A DNA stretch of 34,652 bases. Origin: Streptomyces sp. 15-116A (lineage in GTDB: Bacteria; Actinomycetota; Actinomycetes; Streptomycetales; Streptomycetaceae). A model generated the notes under the pieces. It was given only the letters and a program-made list of their open reading frames with translations. It searched no databases and was not told the origin of the DNA. The stretch spans positions 1-34,652 of the forward strand of contig NZ_JAOCQE010000045.1 of the NCBI RefSeq assembly GCF_025290915.1, in the 5' to 3' direction. A program made the translations under genes and the position numbers. This document shows, in pieces, positions 9,431-17,726 of the stretch (within the stretch, counting starts at the first letter, position 1; each line of letters starts with the position of its first letter).

Positions 9431-10495
9431 CTACAGCGTCTTGCCGGGCCCCTCCGCCGCCGCGTACCGGTGGCGCAGCTCGTCCAGCACACCGAACGCC
9501 GCCGCCGTCAGCGGCACCGCCATCAGCATGCCGACGATCCCCGCCACCGCGGCCCCCGCCGCGATCGCCAGCATCACCACCGCCGGATGCATCTGCACGG
9601 TCCGGCTCTGGATCATCGGCTGGAGCACATGCCCCTCCAGCACCTGCACCGCGAGCACCACCCCGAGCGCCCACAGCGCGATCACGAAGCCCCGGTCGGC
9701 CAGCGCCACCAGCACCGCCACCGCCCCGGACAGGAACGCCCCCAGATACGGGATGTAGGCGCCGACGAAGACCAGCGCGCCGAGCCCCGCCGCGCCCGGC
9801 ACGTCGAGGATCAGCAGCCCGACGGTGATGCAGGTCGCGTCGATCAGCGCGATGAAGGTCGTCCCGCGCATGAACCCCTCCACGGCGTGGAAGGCCCGCC
9901 GGGCCATGGCCACCACCATGTCGCCCGAGCTGCGCGGGACGAGGGAGCGCAGGACGCCGACGGCCCGGTCGGAGTCGCGCAGGAAGAAGAAGACGAGCAG
10001 CAGCGCCAGCACCGCCATGGCGAGCGTCTCGCCGACGACACTGACCCCGCTGATGACACCGGAGGCGGCCGTGCCGCCGAACTTGGACAGCAGCTCGCGC
10101 GAGCTGGACGCGAGGTCGTGGAGCGAGGTCCCGGCGGCCCCGAAGTGCTCCGCGAGGTCCTGCGCGGCGGTGCGCAGCGAGGCGACGATCTCGTCGCCGG
10201 ACTCGATCAGCGCGGCCACCACGATGTAGACGGCCCCGCCGACCACGGCGACGACCGCGACACAGGTGAGCCCCGCCGCCAGGGACCGCCGCACGCCGAC
10301 CCGCACCAGCCACCGGTGCAGCGGCCCGAGCAGCGCGGTCCCGAGCAGCGCGAGCAGCACGGGGATCACCGCGGGCCGGAACTCCACGCACAGCAGGATC
10401 CCGACGTAGACGACCCCGGAGGCGAGCAGGACGACGGCACACCAGGCGGCGAACCGCCGGACCGGTTCGGGCAGCAACGGCGAAAAGTCCTGCAC
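9431..10495 (-). CDS. AI-2E family transporter (PerM/UPF0118-type membrane protein)
   Basis: This polytopic membrane protein is 354 residues long if the GTG at 10495 is used. Hydrophobic segments include WCAVVLLASGVVYVGILL, a second pair near residues 40-90 (GLTCVAVVAVVGGAVYIVVAAL), and a C-terminal cluster (FIALIDATCITVGLLIL, ALVFVGAYIPYLGAFLSGAV, LADRGFVIALWALGVVLAV and AAGAAVAGIVGMLMAVPL). The block YIPYLGAFLSG followed by LEGHVLQPMIQSRTV is the family signature. Homologues are exporters, including proposed AI-2 exporters and Na/H antiporters; the substrate here is unknown. The start is uncertain: the GTG lies inside the hairpin at 10494-10527 and has no recognisable Shine-Dalgarno sequence. 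The gene sits 83 bases downstream of the pirin gene on the same strand. Confidence 0.88.
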   Translation of the reverse strand: MQDFSPLLPEPVRRFAAWCAVVLLASGVVYVGILLCVEFRPAVIPVLLALLGTALLGPLHRWLVRVGVRRSLAAGLTCVAVVAVVGGAVYIVVAALIESGDEIVASLRTAAQDLAEHFGAAGTSLHDLASSSRELLSKFGGTAASGVISGVSVVGETLAMAVLALLLVFFFLRDSDRAVGVLRSLVPRSSGDMVVAMARRAFHAVEGFMRGTTFIALIDATCITVGLLILDVPGAAGLGALVFVGAYIPYLGAFLSGAVAVLVALADRGFVIALWALGVVLAVQVLEGHVLQPMIQSRTVQMHPAVVMLAIAAGAAVAGIVGMLMAVPLTAAAFGVLDELRHRYAAAEGPGKTL

Positions 10496-10527
10496 ACGCC
10501 CAGCCGATCATGACCGGCTGGGCGTGT
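10494..10527 (-). terminator. Hairpin after the pirin gene, overlapping the next gene's start
   Basis: A 13-bp perfect inverted repeat (10494-10506 and 10515-10527) has an 8-nt loop. It begins 51 bases after the pirin stop in the - direction. It includes the presumed GTG start (10493-10495) of the membrane-protein gene in its far arm. It may terminate or attenuate transcription between the two genes. Confidence 0.65.
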
Positions 10528-10577
10528 CCTGCCCTGGCACCCCGCGTGGGTGACCGCCAGGGCGGGACCGCTCGGCG

Positions 10578-11558
10578 TTACGCCTCCTCGGGACCCTGCT
10601 CGGTCATCCCGTGCACGGCCGGGATCGTCCCGAGCCGGCCCTTCTGGAAGTCCTCGAAGGCCTGCATCAGCTCGTCCTTGGTGTTCATCACGAACGGGCC
10701 GTAGTGGGCCATCGGCTCACGGATCGGCCGGCCGCCGAGGAGGACGATCTCCAGGTCCGGGGTGTGGGAGTCCTGCTTCTCGTCCGCGCGGACGGTCAGC
10801 GACGACCCGGCGCCGAAGACGGCGGTCTGCCCCAGCTGAATCGGCCGCCGCTCGCTGCCGACCGCGCCCTTGCCCGCCAGCACGTACGCGAGCCCGTTGA
10901 AGTCCTCCCGCCAGGGCAGGGTGATCTCCGCGCCCGGCGCCAGCGTCGCGTGGATCATCGTGATCGGCGTGTGCGTGATGCCGGGACCGGCGTGGCCGTC
11001 CAGCTCACCGGCGATGACCCGCAGCAGCGCGCCGCCGTCGGGGCTGGTGAGCAACTGGACCGAGCCGCCCCGGATGTCCTGGTAGCGCGGCGCCATCATC
11101 TTGTCCTTGGCCGGCAGGTTCACCCACAGCTGGAGCCCGTGGAACAGCCCGCCGGACATCACCAGGTGCTCCGGCGGGGCCTCGATGTGCAGCAGGCCGG
11201 CGCCCGCGGTCATCCACTGGGTGTCGCCGTTGGTGATGGTGCCGCCACCGCCGTGCGAGTCCTGGTGGTCGAAGATCCCGTCGATGATGTAGGTGACGGT
11301 CTCGAAGCCGCGGTGCGGGTGCCAGGGCGTGCCCTTGGGCTCGCCCGGCGCGTAGTCCACCTCACCCATCTGGTCCATCATGATGAACGGGTCGAGATGG
11401 CGGTAGTTGATCCCCGCGAACGCCCGGCGCACCGGGAAGCCCTCGCCCTCGAAACCGCTCGGAGCGGTCGTGACGGCCAGCACGGGACGGGCCACGGCGT
11501 CGGCGGGTGCGGCCACGCGGGGCAGCGTCAACGGGTTCTCGACGGTCACTGCAGGCAT
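10578..11558 (-). CDS. Pirin-family bicupin protein
   Basis: This 326-residue protein has two cupin domains. The N-terminal pirin domain (about 25-150) carries the iron-binding set: WHPHRGFET supplies His80 and His82, and LLHIEAPPE supplies His124 and Glu126, matching the 3-His/1-Glu site of known pirins. The C-terminal pirin_C cupin (about 190-300) lacks such a set, as usual. Bacterial pirins are reported as redox-sensing regulators or quercetin 2,3-dioxygenases; in Streptomyces pirin is tied to control of central carbon and acyl-CoA metabolism. The ATG at 11558 follows a good GAGGAGG. A possible operator lies at 11588-11603. A terminator-like hairpin follows at 10494-10527. Confidence 0.95.
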   Translation of the reverse strand: MPAVTVENPLTLPRVAAPADAVARPVLAVTTAPSGFEGEGFPVRRAFAGINYRHLDPFIMMDQMGEVDYAPGEPKGTPWHPHRGFETVTYIIDGIFDHQDSHGGGGTITNGDTQWMTAGAGLLHIEAPPEHLVMSGGLFHGLQLWVNLPAKDKMMAPRYQDIRGGSVQLLTSPDGGALLRVIAGELDGHAGPGITHTPITMIHATLAPGAEITLPWREDFNGLAYVLAGKGAVGSERRPIQLGQTAVFGAGSSLTVRADEKQDSHTPDLEIVLLGGRPIREPMAHYGPFVMNTKDELMQAFEDFQKGRLGTIPAVHGMTEQGPEEA

Positions 11559-11587
11559 GTCGGTACCTCCTCGGGTACGCCCACTTT

Positions 11588-11603
11588 AGTTGAGCGTTGA
11601 ACT
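11588..11603 (-). promoter_or_regulatory. Imperfect dyad upstream of the pirin gene
   Basis: AGTTGAGCGTTGAACT is palindromic at 6 of 8 paired positions and contains the direct repeat TTGA-GCG-TTGA. It lies 30-45 bases before the pirin start, a suitable place for a MarR- or HxlR-like operator. No regulator gene is adjacent, so assignment is tentative. Confidence 0.3.
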
Positions 11604-11624
11604 TCTTGTCACCCCCAACAGAGA

Positions 11625-11652
11625 GAGCCCGGAGGGCATTCCCTCCGGGCTC
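11625..11652 (-). terminator. Terminator downstream of the SseB-like gene
   Basis: GAGCCCGGAGGG (11625-11636) and CCCTCCGGGCTC (11641-11652) form a 12-bp perfect stem with a CATT loop, 20 bases past the SseB-like stop in the - direction. Confidence 0.88.
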
Positions 11653-11671
11653 CACGTGACGGCGTCACAGC

Positions 11672-12136
11672 TCAGCCATACATCCGGCGCATCGCGAACT
11701 CCACCATCTGCTCGACCGCCTTCGCGTCGAACACCATCCGGTGCTCGCCCTCCATGTCGAGGACGAAGCCGTACCCGGTCGGCAGCAGGTCGATCACCTC
11801 GGCGCCGGTGATCACGAAGTACTTGGACTCCTTGCCCGCGTACCGCCGCAGCTCCTTGAGCGAGGTGAACATCGGGATCACCGGCTGCTGGGTGTTGTGC
11901 AGGGCGAGGAAACCGGGGTTGTCGCCGCGCGGGCAGTACACCTTCGACGTGGCGAAGATCTGCTGGAAGTCCTCCGCGGCCATCTGCCCGGTGGTGAACG
12001 CGCGCACCGCGTCGGCGAGCGAGGGCGCGGACGGCTCCGGGTACAGCGGCGGCTGCTGTCCGTACCCGCCCGGCATCTGCTGCTGCGGCGGGACGTAGCC
12101 CTGCTGTGCCCCTACGTTCTGGTCGTAGCCGTACAT
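11672..12136 (-). CDS. SseB-like protein (SseB N-terminal domain)
   Basis: This 154-residue soluble protein has two parts. The first 35 residues are low-complexity and rich in Q, G, P and Y. An SseB N-terminal-type domain follows (about residues 38-150): LADAVRAFTTGQMAAEDFQQIFATSKVYCP, then GFLALHNTQQPVIPMFTSLKELRRYAG, then ITGAEVIDLLPTGYGFVLD. The pattern of a value compared with a stored setting and the PMFTS strand are typical of the SseB family in Streptomyces, where several paralogues occur. Their role is unknown (the name comes from E. coli rhodanese-enhancer SseB). The ATG at 12136 gives a natural start. It is monocistronic, bounded by a terminator below and the divergent acyl-CoA dehydrogenase promoter region above. 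Confidence 0.82.
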   Translation of the reverse strand: MYGYDQNVGAQQGYVPPQQQMPGGYGQQPPLYPEPSAPSLADAVRAFTTGQMAAEDFQQIFATSKVYCPRGDNPGFLALHNTQQPVIPMFTSLKELRRYAGKESKYFVITGAEVIDLLPTGYGFVLDMEGEHRMVFDAKAVEQMVEFAMRRMYG

Positions 12137-12211
12137 GCCCCACAGACTACTGACCCGCCGGAGGACCGAGAGGGCTGAGTCACAGATGTCCGGATCGGGG
12201 TTGCTTCTTAT

Positions 12212-12223
12212 TACCGACGGGTA
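12212..12223 (+). promoter_or_regulatory. TACC-N4-GGTA dyad upstream of acyl-CoA dehydrogenase gene
   Basis: TACCGACGGGTA has 4-bp arms around GACG, in an AT-richer patch (TTCTTATTACC) that is unusual for this genome. TAGCAT at 12222-12227 or TAGCTA at 12233-12238 could be a -10. The layout resembles operators of TetR-type fatty-acid regulators, but the regulator is not known. Confidence 0.3.
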
Positions 12224-12304
12224 GCATCATCGTAGCTACTGATTGGTACGTGAACTAGTGCGAGGATTCAGTGCCTCGCCGATCTCTCTAACGGAGCCGT
12301 CGCC

Positions 12305-14131
12305 ATGGGGCACTACAAGTCGAATCTCCGCGACATCGAGTTCAACCTCTTCGAAGTACTGGGGCGCGACAAGCTGTACGGCACCGGCCCGTTCGAGGAG
12401 ATGGACGTCGAGACCGCCAAGAGCATCCTCGAGGAGCTCACCCGCCTCGCGGAGAACGAGCTGGCCGAGTCCTTCGCCGACGCCGACCGCAACCCCCCGG
12501 TCTTCGACCCCGAGACGAACACCGCCCCGGTCCCCGAGTCCTTCAAGAAGAGCTACCAGGCCTTCATGGACTCCGAGTACTGGCGCCTGGGCCTGCCCGA
12601 GGCCATCGGCGGCACGACGGCTCCCCCCTCGCTGATCTGGTCGTACGCGGAGCTGATCCTCGGCGCCAACCCGGCCGTGTGGATGTACTCCTCCGGCCCG
12701 GCCTTCGCCGGAATCCTCTACGACGAGGGCAACGACGTCCAGAAGAAGATCGCGCAGATCGCGGTGGACAAGCAGTGGGGCTCCACCATGGTCCTCACCG
12801 AGCCGGACGCCGGTTCGGACGTGGGCGCCGGCCGCACCAAGGCCGTGCAGCAGGAGGACGGCTCCTGGCACATCGAGGGCGTGAAGCGCTTCATCACCTC
12901 CGGTGAGCACGACATGTCGGAGAACATCCTCCACTACGTGCTCGCCCGCCCCGAGGGCGCAGGTCCCGGCACCAAGGGCCTGTCCCTCTTCCTCGTCCCG
13001 AAGTACCTCTTCGACTTCGAGACCGGCGAGCTCGGCGAGCGCAACGGCGTCTACGCCACCAACGTCGAGCACAAGATGGGCCTGAAGGCCTCCAACACCT
13101 GCGAGATGACGTTCGGCGACCAGCACCCCGCCAAGGGCTGGCTGATCGGTGACAAGCACGACGGCATCCGCCAGATGTTCCGCATCATCGAGTTCGCCCG
13201 CATGATGGTCGGCACGAAGGCGATCTCCACGCTGTCGACGGGCTACCTCAACGCGCTGGAGTACGCCAAGGAGCGCGTCCAGGGCCCCGACCTGGCGAAC
13301 TTCATGGACAAGACCGCGCCCAAGGTCACCATCACGCACCACCCGGACGTGCGCCGCTCGCTGATGACGCAGAAGGCGTACGCGGAGGGCATGCGCGCGC
13401 TCGTCCTCTACACGGCCTCGATCCAGGACGCGATCGCGGTCAAGGAGGCCGCGGGCGAGGACGCCACGACCGAGCACGCGCTGAACGACCTGCTCCTGCC
13501 GATCGTCAAGGGCTACGGCTCCGAGAAGGGCTACGAGCAGCTCGCCCAGTCGCTGCAGACCTTCGGCGGCTCCGGCTTCCTGCAGGAGTACCCGATCGAG
13601 CAGTACATCCGGGACTCCAAGATCGACACCCTGTACGAGGGCACCACGGCGATCCAGGGCCAGGACTACTTCTTCCGGAAGATCGTCCGCAACCAGGGCG
13701 CCGCGCTGAACTCGCTCGCCGAGGACATCAAGAAGTTCCTGGCCATCAACACCGGCGGCGAGGAGCTGGCGACCGCCCGCGAGCACCTCGCCAAGGCCGC
13801 CGTCGAGCTGGAGGCCATCGTGGGCCTGATGCTGACCGACCTCGCGGCGACCGAGCAGGACGTCAAGAACATCTACAAGGTGGGCCTGAACACCACCCGC
13901 CTGCTGATGGCCTCCGGTGACGTGATCGTCGGCTACCTGCTGCTCAAGGGCGCCGCGGTCGCCGCCGAGAAGCTGCCGACGGCCACCGGCAAGGACAAGG
14001 CCTTCTACACCGGCAAGATCGCCGCGGCGAAGTTCTTCGCGGCGAACGTCCTGCCCGGCGTCACCCTGGCCCGCAAGGTCGCCGAGGGCGTCGAGCTGGA
14101 CCTGATGGAGCTGGACGAGGCGGCGTTCTAG
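12305..14131 (+). CDS. Acyl-CoA dehydrogenase (FadE5-like large form)
   Basis: This 608-residue flavoprotein oxidises an acyl-CoA to the 2-enoyl-CoA in fatty-acid beta-oxidation. It begins with the short helical lead typical of the large actinobacterial form ([20 protein letters not shown]). The N-terminal helical domain contains [12 protein letters not shown]. The middle beta domain has the FAD/substrate signature [15 protein letters not shown] and the strand [16 protein letters not shown]. The C-terminal helical domain includes [34 protein letters not shown], where the YEGTT glutamate matches the catalytic base. An additional ~130-residue C-terminal helical extension (DUF-type, seen in FadE5 relatives) completes it. 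The ATG at 12305 follows ACGGAG. It is monocistronic, with a strong terminator after it. The chain-length preference cannot be read from sequence. Confidence 0.95.
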   Translation: MGHYKSNLRDIEFNLFEVLGRDKLYGTGPFEEMDVETAKSILEELTRLAENELAESFADADRNPPVFDPETNTAPVPESFKKSYQAFMDSEYWRLGLPEAIGGTTAPPSLIWSYAELILGANPAVWMYSSGPAFAGILYDEGNDVQKKIAQIAVDKQWGSTMVLTEPDAGSDVGAGRTKAVQQEDGSWHIEGVKRFITSGEHDMSENILHYVLARPEGAGPGTKGLSLFLVPKYLFDFETGELGERNGVYATNVEHKMGLKASNTCEMTFGDQHPAKGWLIGDKHDGIRQMFRIIEFARMMVGTKAISTLSTGYLNALEYAKERVQGPDLANFMDKTAPKVTITHHPDVRRSLMTQKAYAEGMRALVLYTASIQDAIAVKEAAGEDATTEHALNDLLLPIVKGYGSEKGYEQLAQSLQTFGGSGFLQEYPIEQYIRDSKIDTLYEGTTAIQGQDYFFRKIVRNQGAALNSLAEDIKKFLAINTGGEELATAREHLAKAAVELEAIVGLMLTDLAATEQDVKNIYKVGLNTTRLLMASGDVIVGYLLLKGAAVAAEKLPTATGKDKAFYTGKIAAAKFFAANVLPGVTLARKVAEGVELDLMELDEAAF

Positions 14132-14150
14132 TCCTTCCCTCCCCGGCCTC

Positions 14151-14190
14151 ACGAGGGCCCGCTTCCCCTTGCCGGGAAGCGGGCCCTCGT
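14151..14190 (+). terminator. Terminator after the acyl-CoA dehydrogenase gene
   Basis: A 17-bp perfect inverted repeat (14151-14167 and 14174-14190) with a CTTGCC loop starts 19 bases after the stop codon. Confidence 0.92.
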
Positions 14191-14231
14191 CCGTCGTCAA
14201 CCCGAGCTCATCCGTCGTTAAGGTGAACCCC

Positions 14232-15527
14232 ATGAGCGCACCCTCCCGCTTCGACCGCGGCCACACCGACGACCTGATGACCTTCCTCGCGGCGAGCCCC
14301 ACGCCGTACCACGCCGTGGCGAACGCCGCCGAGCGGCTGGAGAAGGCCGGCTTCAAGCAGGTCGCGGAGACGGACGCCTGGGACGGGACGAGCGGCGGCA
14401 AGTACGTGCTGCGCGGCGGCGCGATCATCGCCTGGTACGTCCCCGAGGGCGCGGCCCCCCACACGCCGTTCCGGATCGTCGGCGCCCACACCGACTCCCC
14501 CAACCTGCGCGTGAAGCCGCGGCCCGACAGCGGGGCGCACGGCTGGCGCCAGGTCGCCGTGGAGATCTACGGCGGCCCGCTGCTGAACTCCTGGCTCGAC
14601 CGCGACCTGGGCCTGGCCGGCCGCCTGACCCTGCGCGACGGCTCGACCCGCCTGGTGAACGTCGACCGCCCGCTGCTGCGGGTCCCGCAGCTCGCGATCC
14701 ACCTGGACCGCTCGGTGACGGCGGAGGGCCTCAAGCTCGACAAGCAGCGTCACATGCAGCCGGTGTGGGGCCTCGGCGACGACGTCACCGACGGCGACCT
14801 GATCGCCTTCCTGGAGGAGACGGCCGGCATCCCGTCCGGCGAGGTCACCGGCTGGGACCTGATGGTGCACTCCGTGGAGCCGCCGGCGTACCTCGGCCGC
14901 GACCGCGAGCTGGTGGCGGGCCCGCGCATGGACAACCTGCTCTCCGTCCACGCCGGCACGGCGGCGCTGGCGGCAGCGGCGGCCGGCCCGGACCTGCGGT
15001 ACATCCCGGTGCTCGCCGCCTTCGACCACGAGGAGAACGGCTCCCAGTCGGACACCGGCGCGGACGGCCCGCTGCTGGGCGGCGTGCTGGAGCGCTCGGT
15101 GTTCGCGCGCGGAGGGTCGTACGAGGACCGCGCTCGCGCCTTCGCGGCGACCGTCTGCCTGTCCTCCGACACGGGCCACGCGGTCCACCCCAACTACGCG
15201 GAGCGGCACGACCCGACGCACCACCCGCGCATCGACGGCGGCCCAATCCTCAAGGTCAACGTCAACAACCGCTACGCCACGGACGGTTCGGGCCGCGCGG
15301 TGTTCGCCGCCGCGTGCGAGAAGGCCGGCGTGCCCTTCCAGTCGTTCGTCTCCAACAACGCGATGCCCTGCGGCACGACGATCGGCCCGATCACGGCGGC
15401 CCGGCACGGCATCCGCACGGTGGACATCGGCGTGGCGATCCTCTCCATGCACAGCGCCCGCGAACTGTGCGGCGCCCAGGACCCGTTCCTGCTGGCAGCC
15501 GCCCTGACCGCGTTCCTGGAGGGATAG
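14232..15527 (+). CDS. apeB: M18 family aminopeptidase
   Basis: This 431-residue cytoplasmic zinc aminopeptidase of the M18 (aspartyl aminopeptidase-like) family removes N-terminal residues, usually acidic or neutral, from peptides. Metal-ligand regions are visible: GAHTDSPNLRVKPRP (His86 and Asp88 in HTD), FDHEENGS (Glu pair: metal ligand and general base), GPRMDNL (Asp ligand) and the terminal SMHSARE (His ligand). The family TET-like dodecamer is known for relatives. The ATG at 14232 follows AAGGTG and gives the conserved start; the frame is open 21 codons farther up, but that stretch lies in the preceding terminator region and is proline/serine-rich junk. The next gene starts 81 bases downstream. 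The gene symbol follows common Streptomyces usage. Confidence 0.94.
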   Translation: MSAPSRFDRGHTDDLMTFLAASPTPYHAVANAAERLEKAGFKQVAETDAWDGTSGGKYVLRGGAIIAWYVPEGAAPHTPFRIVGAHTDSPNLRVKPRPDSGAHGWRQVAVEIYGGPLLNSWLDRDLGLAGRLTLRDGSTRLVNVDRPLLRVPQLAIHLDRSVTAEGLKLDKQRHMQPVWGLGDDVTDGDLIAFLEETAGIPSGEVTGWDLMVHSVEPPAYLGRDRELVAGPRMDNLLSVHAGTAALAAAAAGPDLRYIPVLAAFDHEENGSQSDTGADGPLLGGVLERSVFARGGSYEDRARAFAATVCLSSDTGHAVHPNYAERHDPTHHPRIDGGPILKVNVNNRYATDGSGRAVFAAACEKAGVPFQSFVSNNAMPCGTTIGPITAARHGIRTVDIGVAILSMHSARELCGAQDPFLLAAALTAFLEG

Positions 15528-15608
15528 TCAACTCCGGGGCGCGGCATGAGTGCTGACCCTCCGGGTACCCGGTGTCCACCGGAACGACCGGACAGGAAGG
15601 CGTGACTC

Positions 15609-15860
15609 ATGGGCCTCGGCGGATGCATCATCCTCATCGCGGTGGGAGCCATCCTCACCTTCGCGACCGACTGGGACATGCAGGGAGTCAACCTGGACCT
15701 GGTCGGCATCATCTTCATGATCGTCGGCCTGATCGGCGTGGCGACGTTCAGCAGCATCGCCCGCCGCAGGCGCGTGGTGGTCCCCCCGACGGCCCCCATG
15801 GTCGACGACCCGGCCAACCCGCACCGCAGGGACGGCTACTCCAACGGCTACGGAGCGTGA
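15609..15860 (+). CDS. Small two-helix membrane protein (DUF6458-like)
   Basis: This 83-residue protein has two predicted membrane helices, GCIILIAVGAILTFATDW (about 5-22) and LDLVGIIFMIVGLIGVATFSS (about 29-49). A positively charged RRRR stop-transfer and a short polar proline-containing tail follow. It matches small actinobacterial membrane proteins annotated as DUF6458; their function is unknown. The ATG at 15609 follows GGAAGG. It is probably cytoplasmic-tail-out by the positive-inside rule, with the basic cluster inside. Confidence 0.85.
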   Translation: MGLGGCIILIAVGAILTFATDWDMQGVNLDLVGIIFMIVGLIGVATFSSIARRRRVVVPPTAPMVDDPANPHRRDGYSNGYGA

Positions 15861-15899
15861 GCCGCCCGCGGCTGGAGGGATGCCGCACGGCACCGGCCA

Positions 15900-15931
15900 A
15901 GGGGGGCCCACCCGTGTCGGTGAGCCCCCCT
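15900..15931. terminator. Convergent terminator between the small membrane protein and the DD-peptidase gene
   Basis: AGGGGGGCCCACC (15900-15912) and GGTGAGCCCCCCT (15919-15931) pair with one mismatch around a CGTGTC loop. It lies between two converging stops (15860 and 15946) and could serve both. Confidence 0.82.
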
Positions 15932-15945
15932 GTTCATCCCGCTGT

Positions 15946-16848
15946 TCAGAGCTTGCCGAAGCCGTAGCTCAGGAGCTTCTTCGCGTCCGCCTCGCGCTGG
16001 GAGGCCGACGACGACGCCAGCACCGTGCCGATGACCGTCTTGCCGTTGCGCGTGGCGGCGAAGACCAGGCAGTACTTGGCCTCCGGGCCGGAGCCCGTCT
16101 TCACGCCGATCGTGCCGCTGTAGTTGCTCAGCAGCGTGTTCGTGTTGGTCCACGGGGCCATCGTGCGGGTGCTGCCCGTCTTGGTGATGGTCTTCGCCGT
16201 GTACTTCTTCGTCTTGACGATCGAGCGGAAGGTCGAGCTCTTCATCGCGCTGCTGGCGATTTTCGTCAGATCGCGCGGCGTCGAGTAGTTGCTGCCCTTG
16301 CCGATGCCGTCGAAGGAGTCGAAGTGGGTGTTCTTCAGGCCCAGCTTCTTCGCCTCGGCGTTCATCTTCCCGATGAACGACTTCACGCGCGCCGAACGCG
16401 TCGAGCCCGTGCCGAACTTGTCCGCGAGCGCGTACGCGGCGTCGCAGCCCGACGGCAGCATGAGCCCGTAGAGCAGCTGGCGCACGGTGACCTTGTCGCC
16501 GACGATCAGGCGCGCGGACGAGGCGTTGTTCTTCACGATGTAGTCGCTGTACGCCATCTGGATCGTGACCTTGGCGTCCAGGTTCAGGTTCTTCTGCGCG
16601 AGCACGACCTTCGCGGTCATGATCTTCGTCGTCGAACCGGTCGAGCGGCGCGTGTCCGCGGCCTTGGTGTACAGCGACGTGCCGCTCGCGTTGTTCATCA
16701 CGTAGCCGCCCTTGGCGACGATCGTGGGCGCCTTCGCGGCGGCCTGCGCCGGCGCCGCGTACAGGGCACCGGAGGCGAGCACGGCGCCGGTGGTCACGGC
16801 GACGCCGACGGCTCTGGTGAGGCGGATGCCCAAAATGCCGTTCTTCAA
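15946..16848 (-). CDS. D-alanyl-D-alanine carboxypeptidase/transpeptidase, Streptomyces K15-like PBP
   Basis: This 300-residue exported serine DD-peptidase (S11 family, low-molecular-mass PBP) acts on peptidoglycan stem peptides outside the membrane. The signal peptide is MKNGILGIRLTR plus a hydrophobic run ending AAPAQA (cleavage near residue 36). The three penicillin-binding motifs are S72-T-T-K75, S133-G-C135 and K250-T-G252. The middle motif is SGC, not the usual SxN; the same SGC occurs in the well-studied Streptomyces K15 DD-transpeptidase, so this is probably its orthologue. The frame is open far upstream, but no ATG or GTG gives a proper signal peptide. A TTG at 16848 behind GGGG (eight-base spacing) does. 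The C-terminal PBP5-like domain and membrane anchor are absent, as in K15. Confidence 0.92.
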   Translation of the reverse strand: MKNGILGIRLTRAVGVAVTTGAVLASGALYAAPAQAAAKAPTIVAKGGYVMNNASGTSLYTKAADTRRSTGSTTKIMTAKVVLAQKNLNLDAKVTIQMAYSDYIVKNNASSARLIVGDKVTVRQLLYGLMLPSGCDAAYALADKFGTGSTRSARVKSFIGKMNAEAKKLGLKNTHFDSFDGIGKGSNYSTPRDLTKIASSAMKSSTFRSIVKTKKYTAKTITKTGSTRTMAPWTNTNTLLSNYSGTIGVKTGSGPEAKYCLVFAATRNGKTVIGTVLASSSASQREADAKKLLSYGFGKL

Positions 16849-17033
16849 GTGAAATACCCCGATTACCGTGAATGGCCGTGCTGTGCGGCCGAGTTGAGGA
16901 CGGCCACGCATACAAGGGCCGCATGTATCCGACGCACACCTGCGGTGGATGGTTGTGCGACGCGACGGACGGATTTCAGCGAGCGCTCTCCGCGGGCGCC
17001 GTACGGGCCCGTCCCGCGTCCGCATCATGGACG

Positions 17034-17060
17034 GATACAACCACGCGTACGTGTTGTATC
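17034..17060. promoter_or_regulatory. GntR-type operator upstream of the regulator gene
   Basis: Perfect 8-bp arms GATACAAC (17034-17041) and GTTGTATC (17053-17060) are separated by 11 bases. The site lies directly upstream of a -10-like TATCCT (17061-17066) and 12 bases before the ATG of the GntR gene, so a bound protein would block RNA polymerase. Autoregulation of the gntR-MFS pair is the natural reading. Confidence 0.7.
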
Positions 17061-17066
17061 TATCCT
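17061..17066 (+). promoter_or_regulatory. Candidate -10 element for a leaderless gntR mRNA
   Basis: TATCCT ends six bases before ATG 17073. No Shine-Dalgarno sequence lies between (TGTCGGC), so transcription would begin at or next to the start codon. Confidence 0.45.
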
Positions 17067-17072
17067 GTCGGC

Positions 17073-17726
17073 ATGAGCCTGGCCGCCGTGAGACAACCGC
17101 CCGCCGCCGACCGCGTCTACACCCACGTCAAACAGGGCGTCCTGGAACGCCGTTACGAGGGCGGCACCCTCCTCACCGAGGGCGAGCTGGCCGAGGCCGT
17201 CGGGGTCTCGCGCACCCCCGTGCGCGAAGCGCTCCTGCGGCTCGAGGTCGAGGGCCTGATCCGGCTCTACCCGAAGAAGGGCGCCCTCGTCCTGCCCGTC
17301 TCCGCGCAGGAGATCGCCGATGTCGTCGAGACCCGGCTGCTGGTCGAGGAGCACGCGGCGCGCAAGGCGGTCCCCGCACCGCCCGGCCTCATCGAACGGC
17401 TGGAGGGCCTGCTCGCCCGGCAGAAGGAGCAGGCCGCCGCCGGCGACCTCGCCGGAGCCTCCGTCACCGACCGCTGCTTCCACGCCGAGATCGTGCGCAG
17501 CGGCGGCAACGAGATCCTCTCCCGCCTCTACGACCAGCTCCGCGACCGCCAACTGCGCATGGGCGTCGCCGTGATGCACTCCCACCCCGACCGGATCGCC
17601 AAGACCCTCGTCGAACACGAGGAGATCCTCCAGGCGCTGCGCGACGGCGACGCGGAGGCGGCCGTCGCGGTCGTGCACCGGCACGTCGGCTGGTTCTCCC
17701 ATCTGGCGCGGGGGGAGGTGCGATGA
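17073..17726 (+). CDS. GntR-family transcriptional regulator (FCD subfamily)
   Basis: This 217-residue DNA-binding regulator has a winged helix-turn-helix at residues 10-75 (VYTHVKQGVLERRY, then LAEAVGVSRTPVREALLRLEVEGLI, then the wing YPKKGALVLPVS). A helical FCD effector-binding domain (about 85-210) follows, with the metal/ligand-type residues of the family in DRCFHAEIVRSGGNE and VEHEEILQALRDGD. Such proteins usually repress a neighbouring catabolic or transport operon until a small carboxylic acid binds. The gene overlaps the MFS transporter start by ATGA, so the two form an operon, and the operator at 17034-17060 probably governs both. The ATG at 17073 is chosen because upstream codons pass through the operator and promoter. 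Confidence 0.93.
   Translation: MSLAAVRQPPAADRVYTHVKQGVLERRYEGGTLLTEGELAEAVGVSRTPVREALLRLEVEGLIRLYPKKGALVLPVSAQEIADVVETRLLVEEHAARKAVPAPPGLIERLEGLLARQKEQAAAGDLAGASVTDRCFHAEIVRSGGNEILSRLYDQLRDRQLRMGVAVMHSHPDRIAKTLVEHEEILQALRDGDAEAAVAVVHRHVGWFSHLARGEVR

Noticed and set aside
9431..10495. Quorum-sensing locus suggested by the AI-2E family name
   Set aside because: No luxS or lsr gene is present and the family includes exporters of other substrates.
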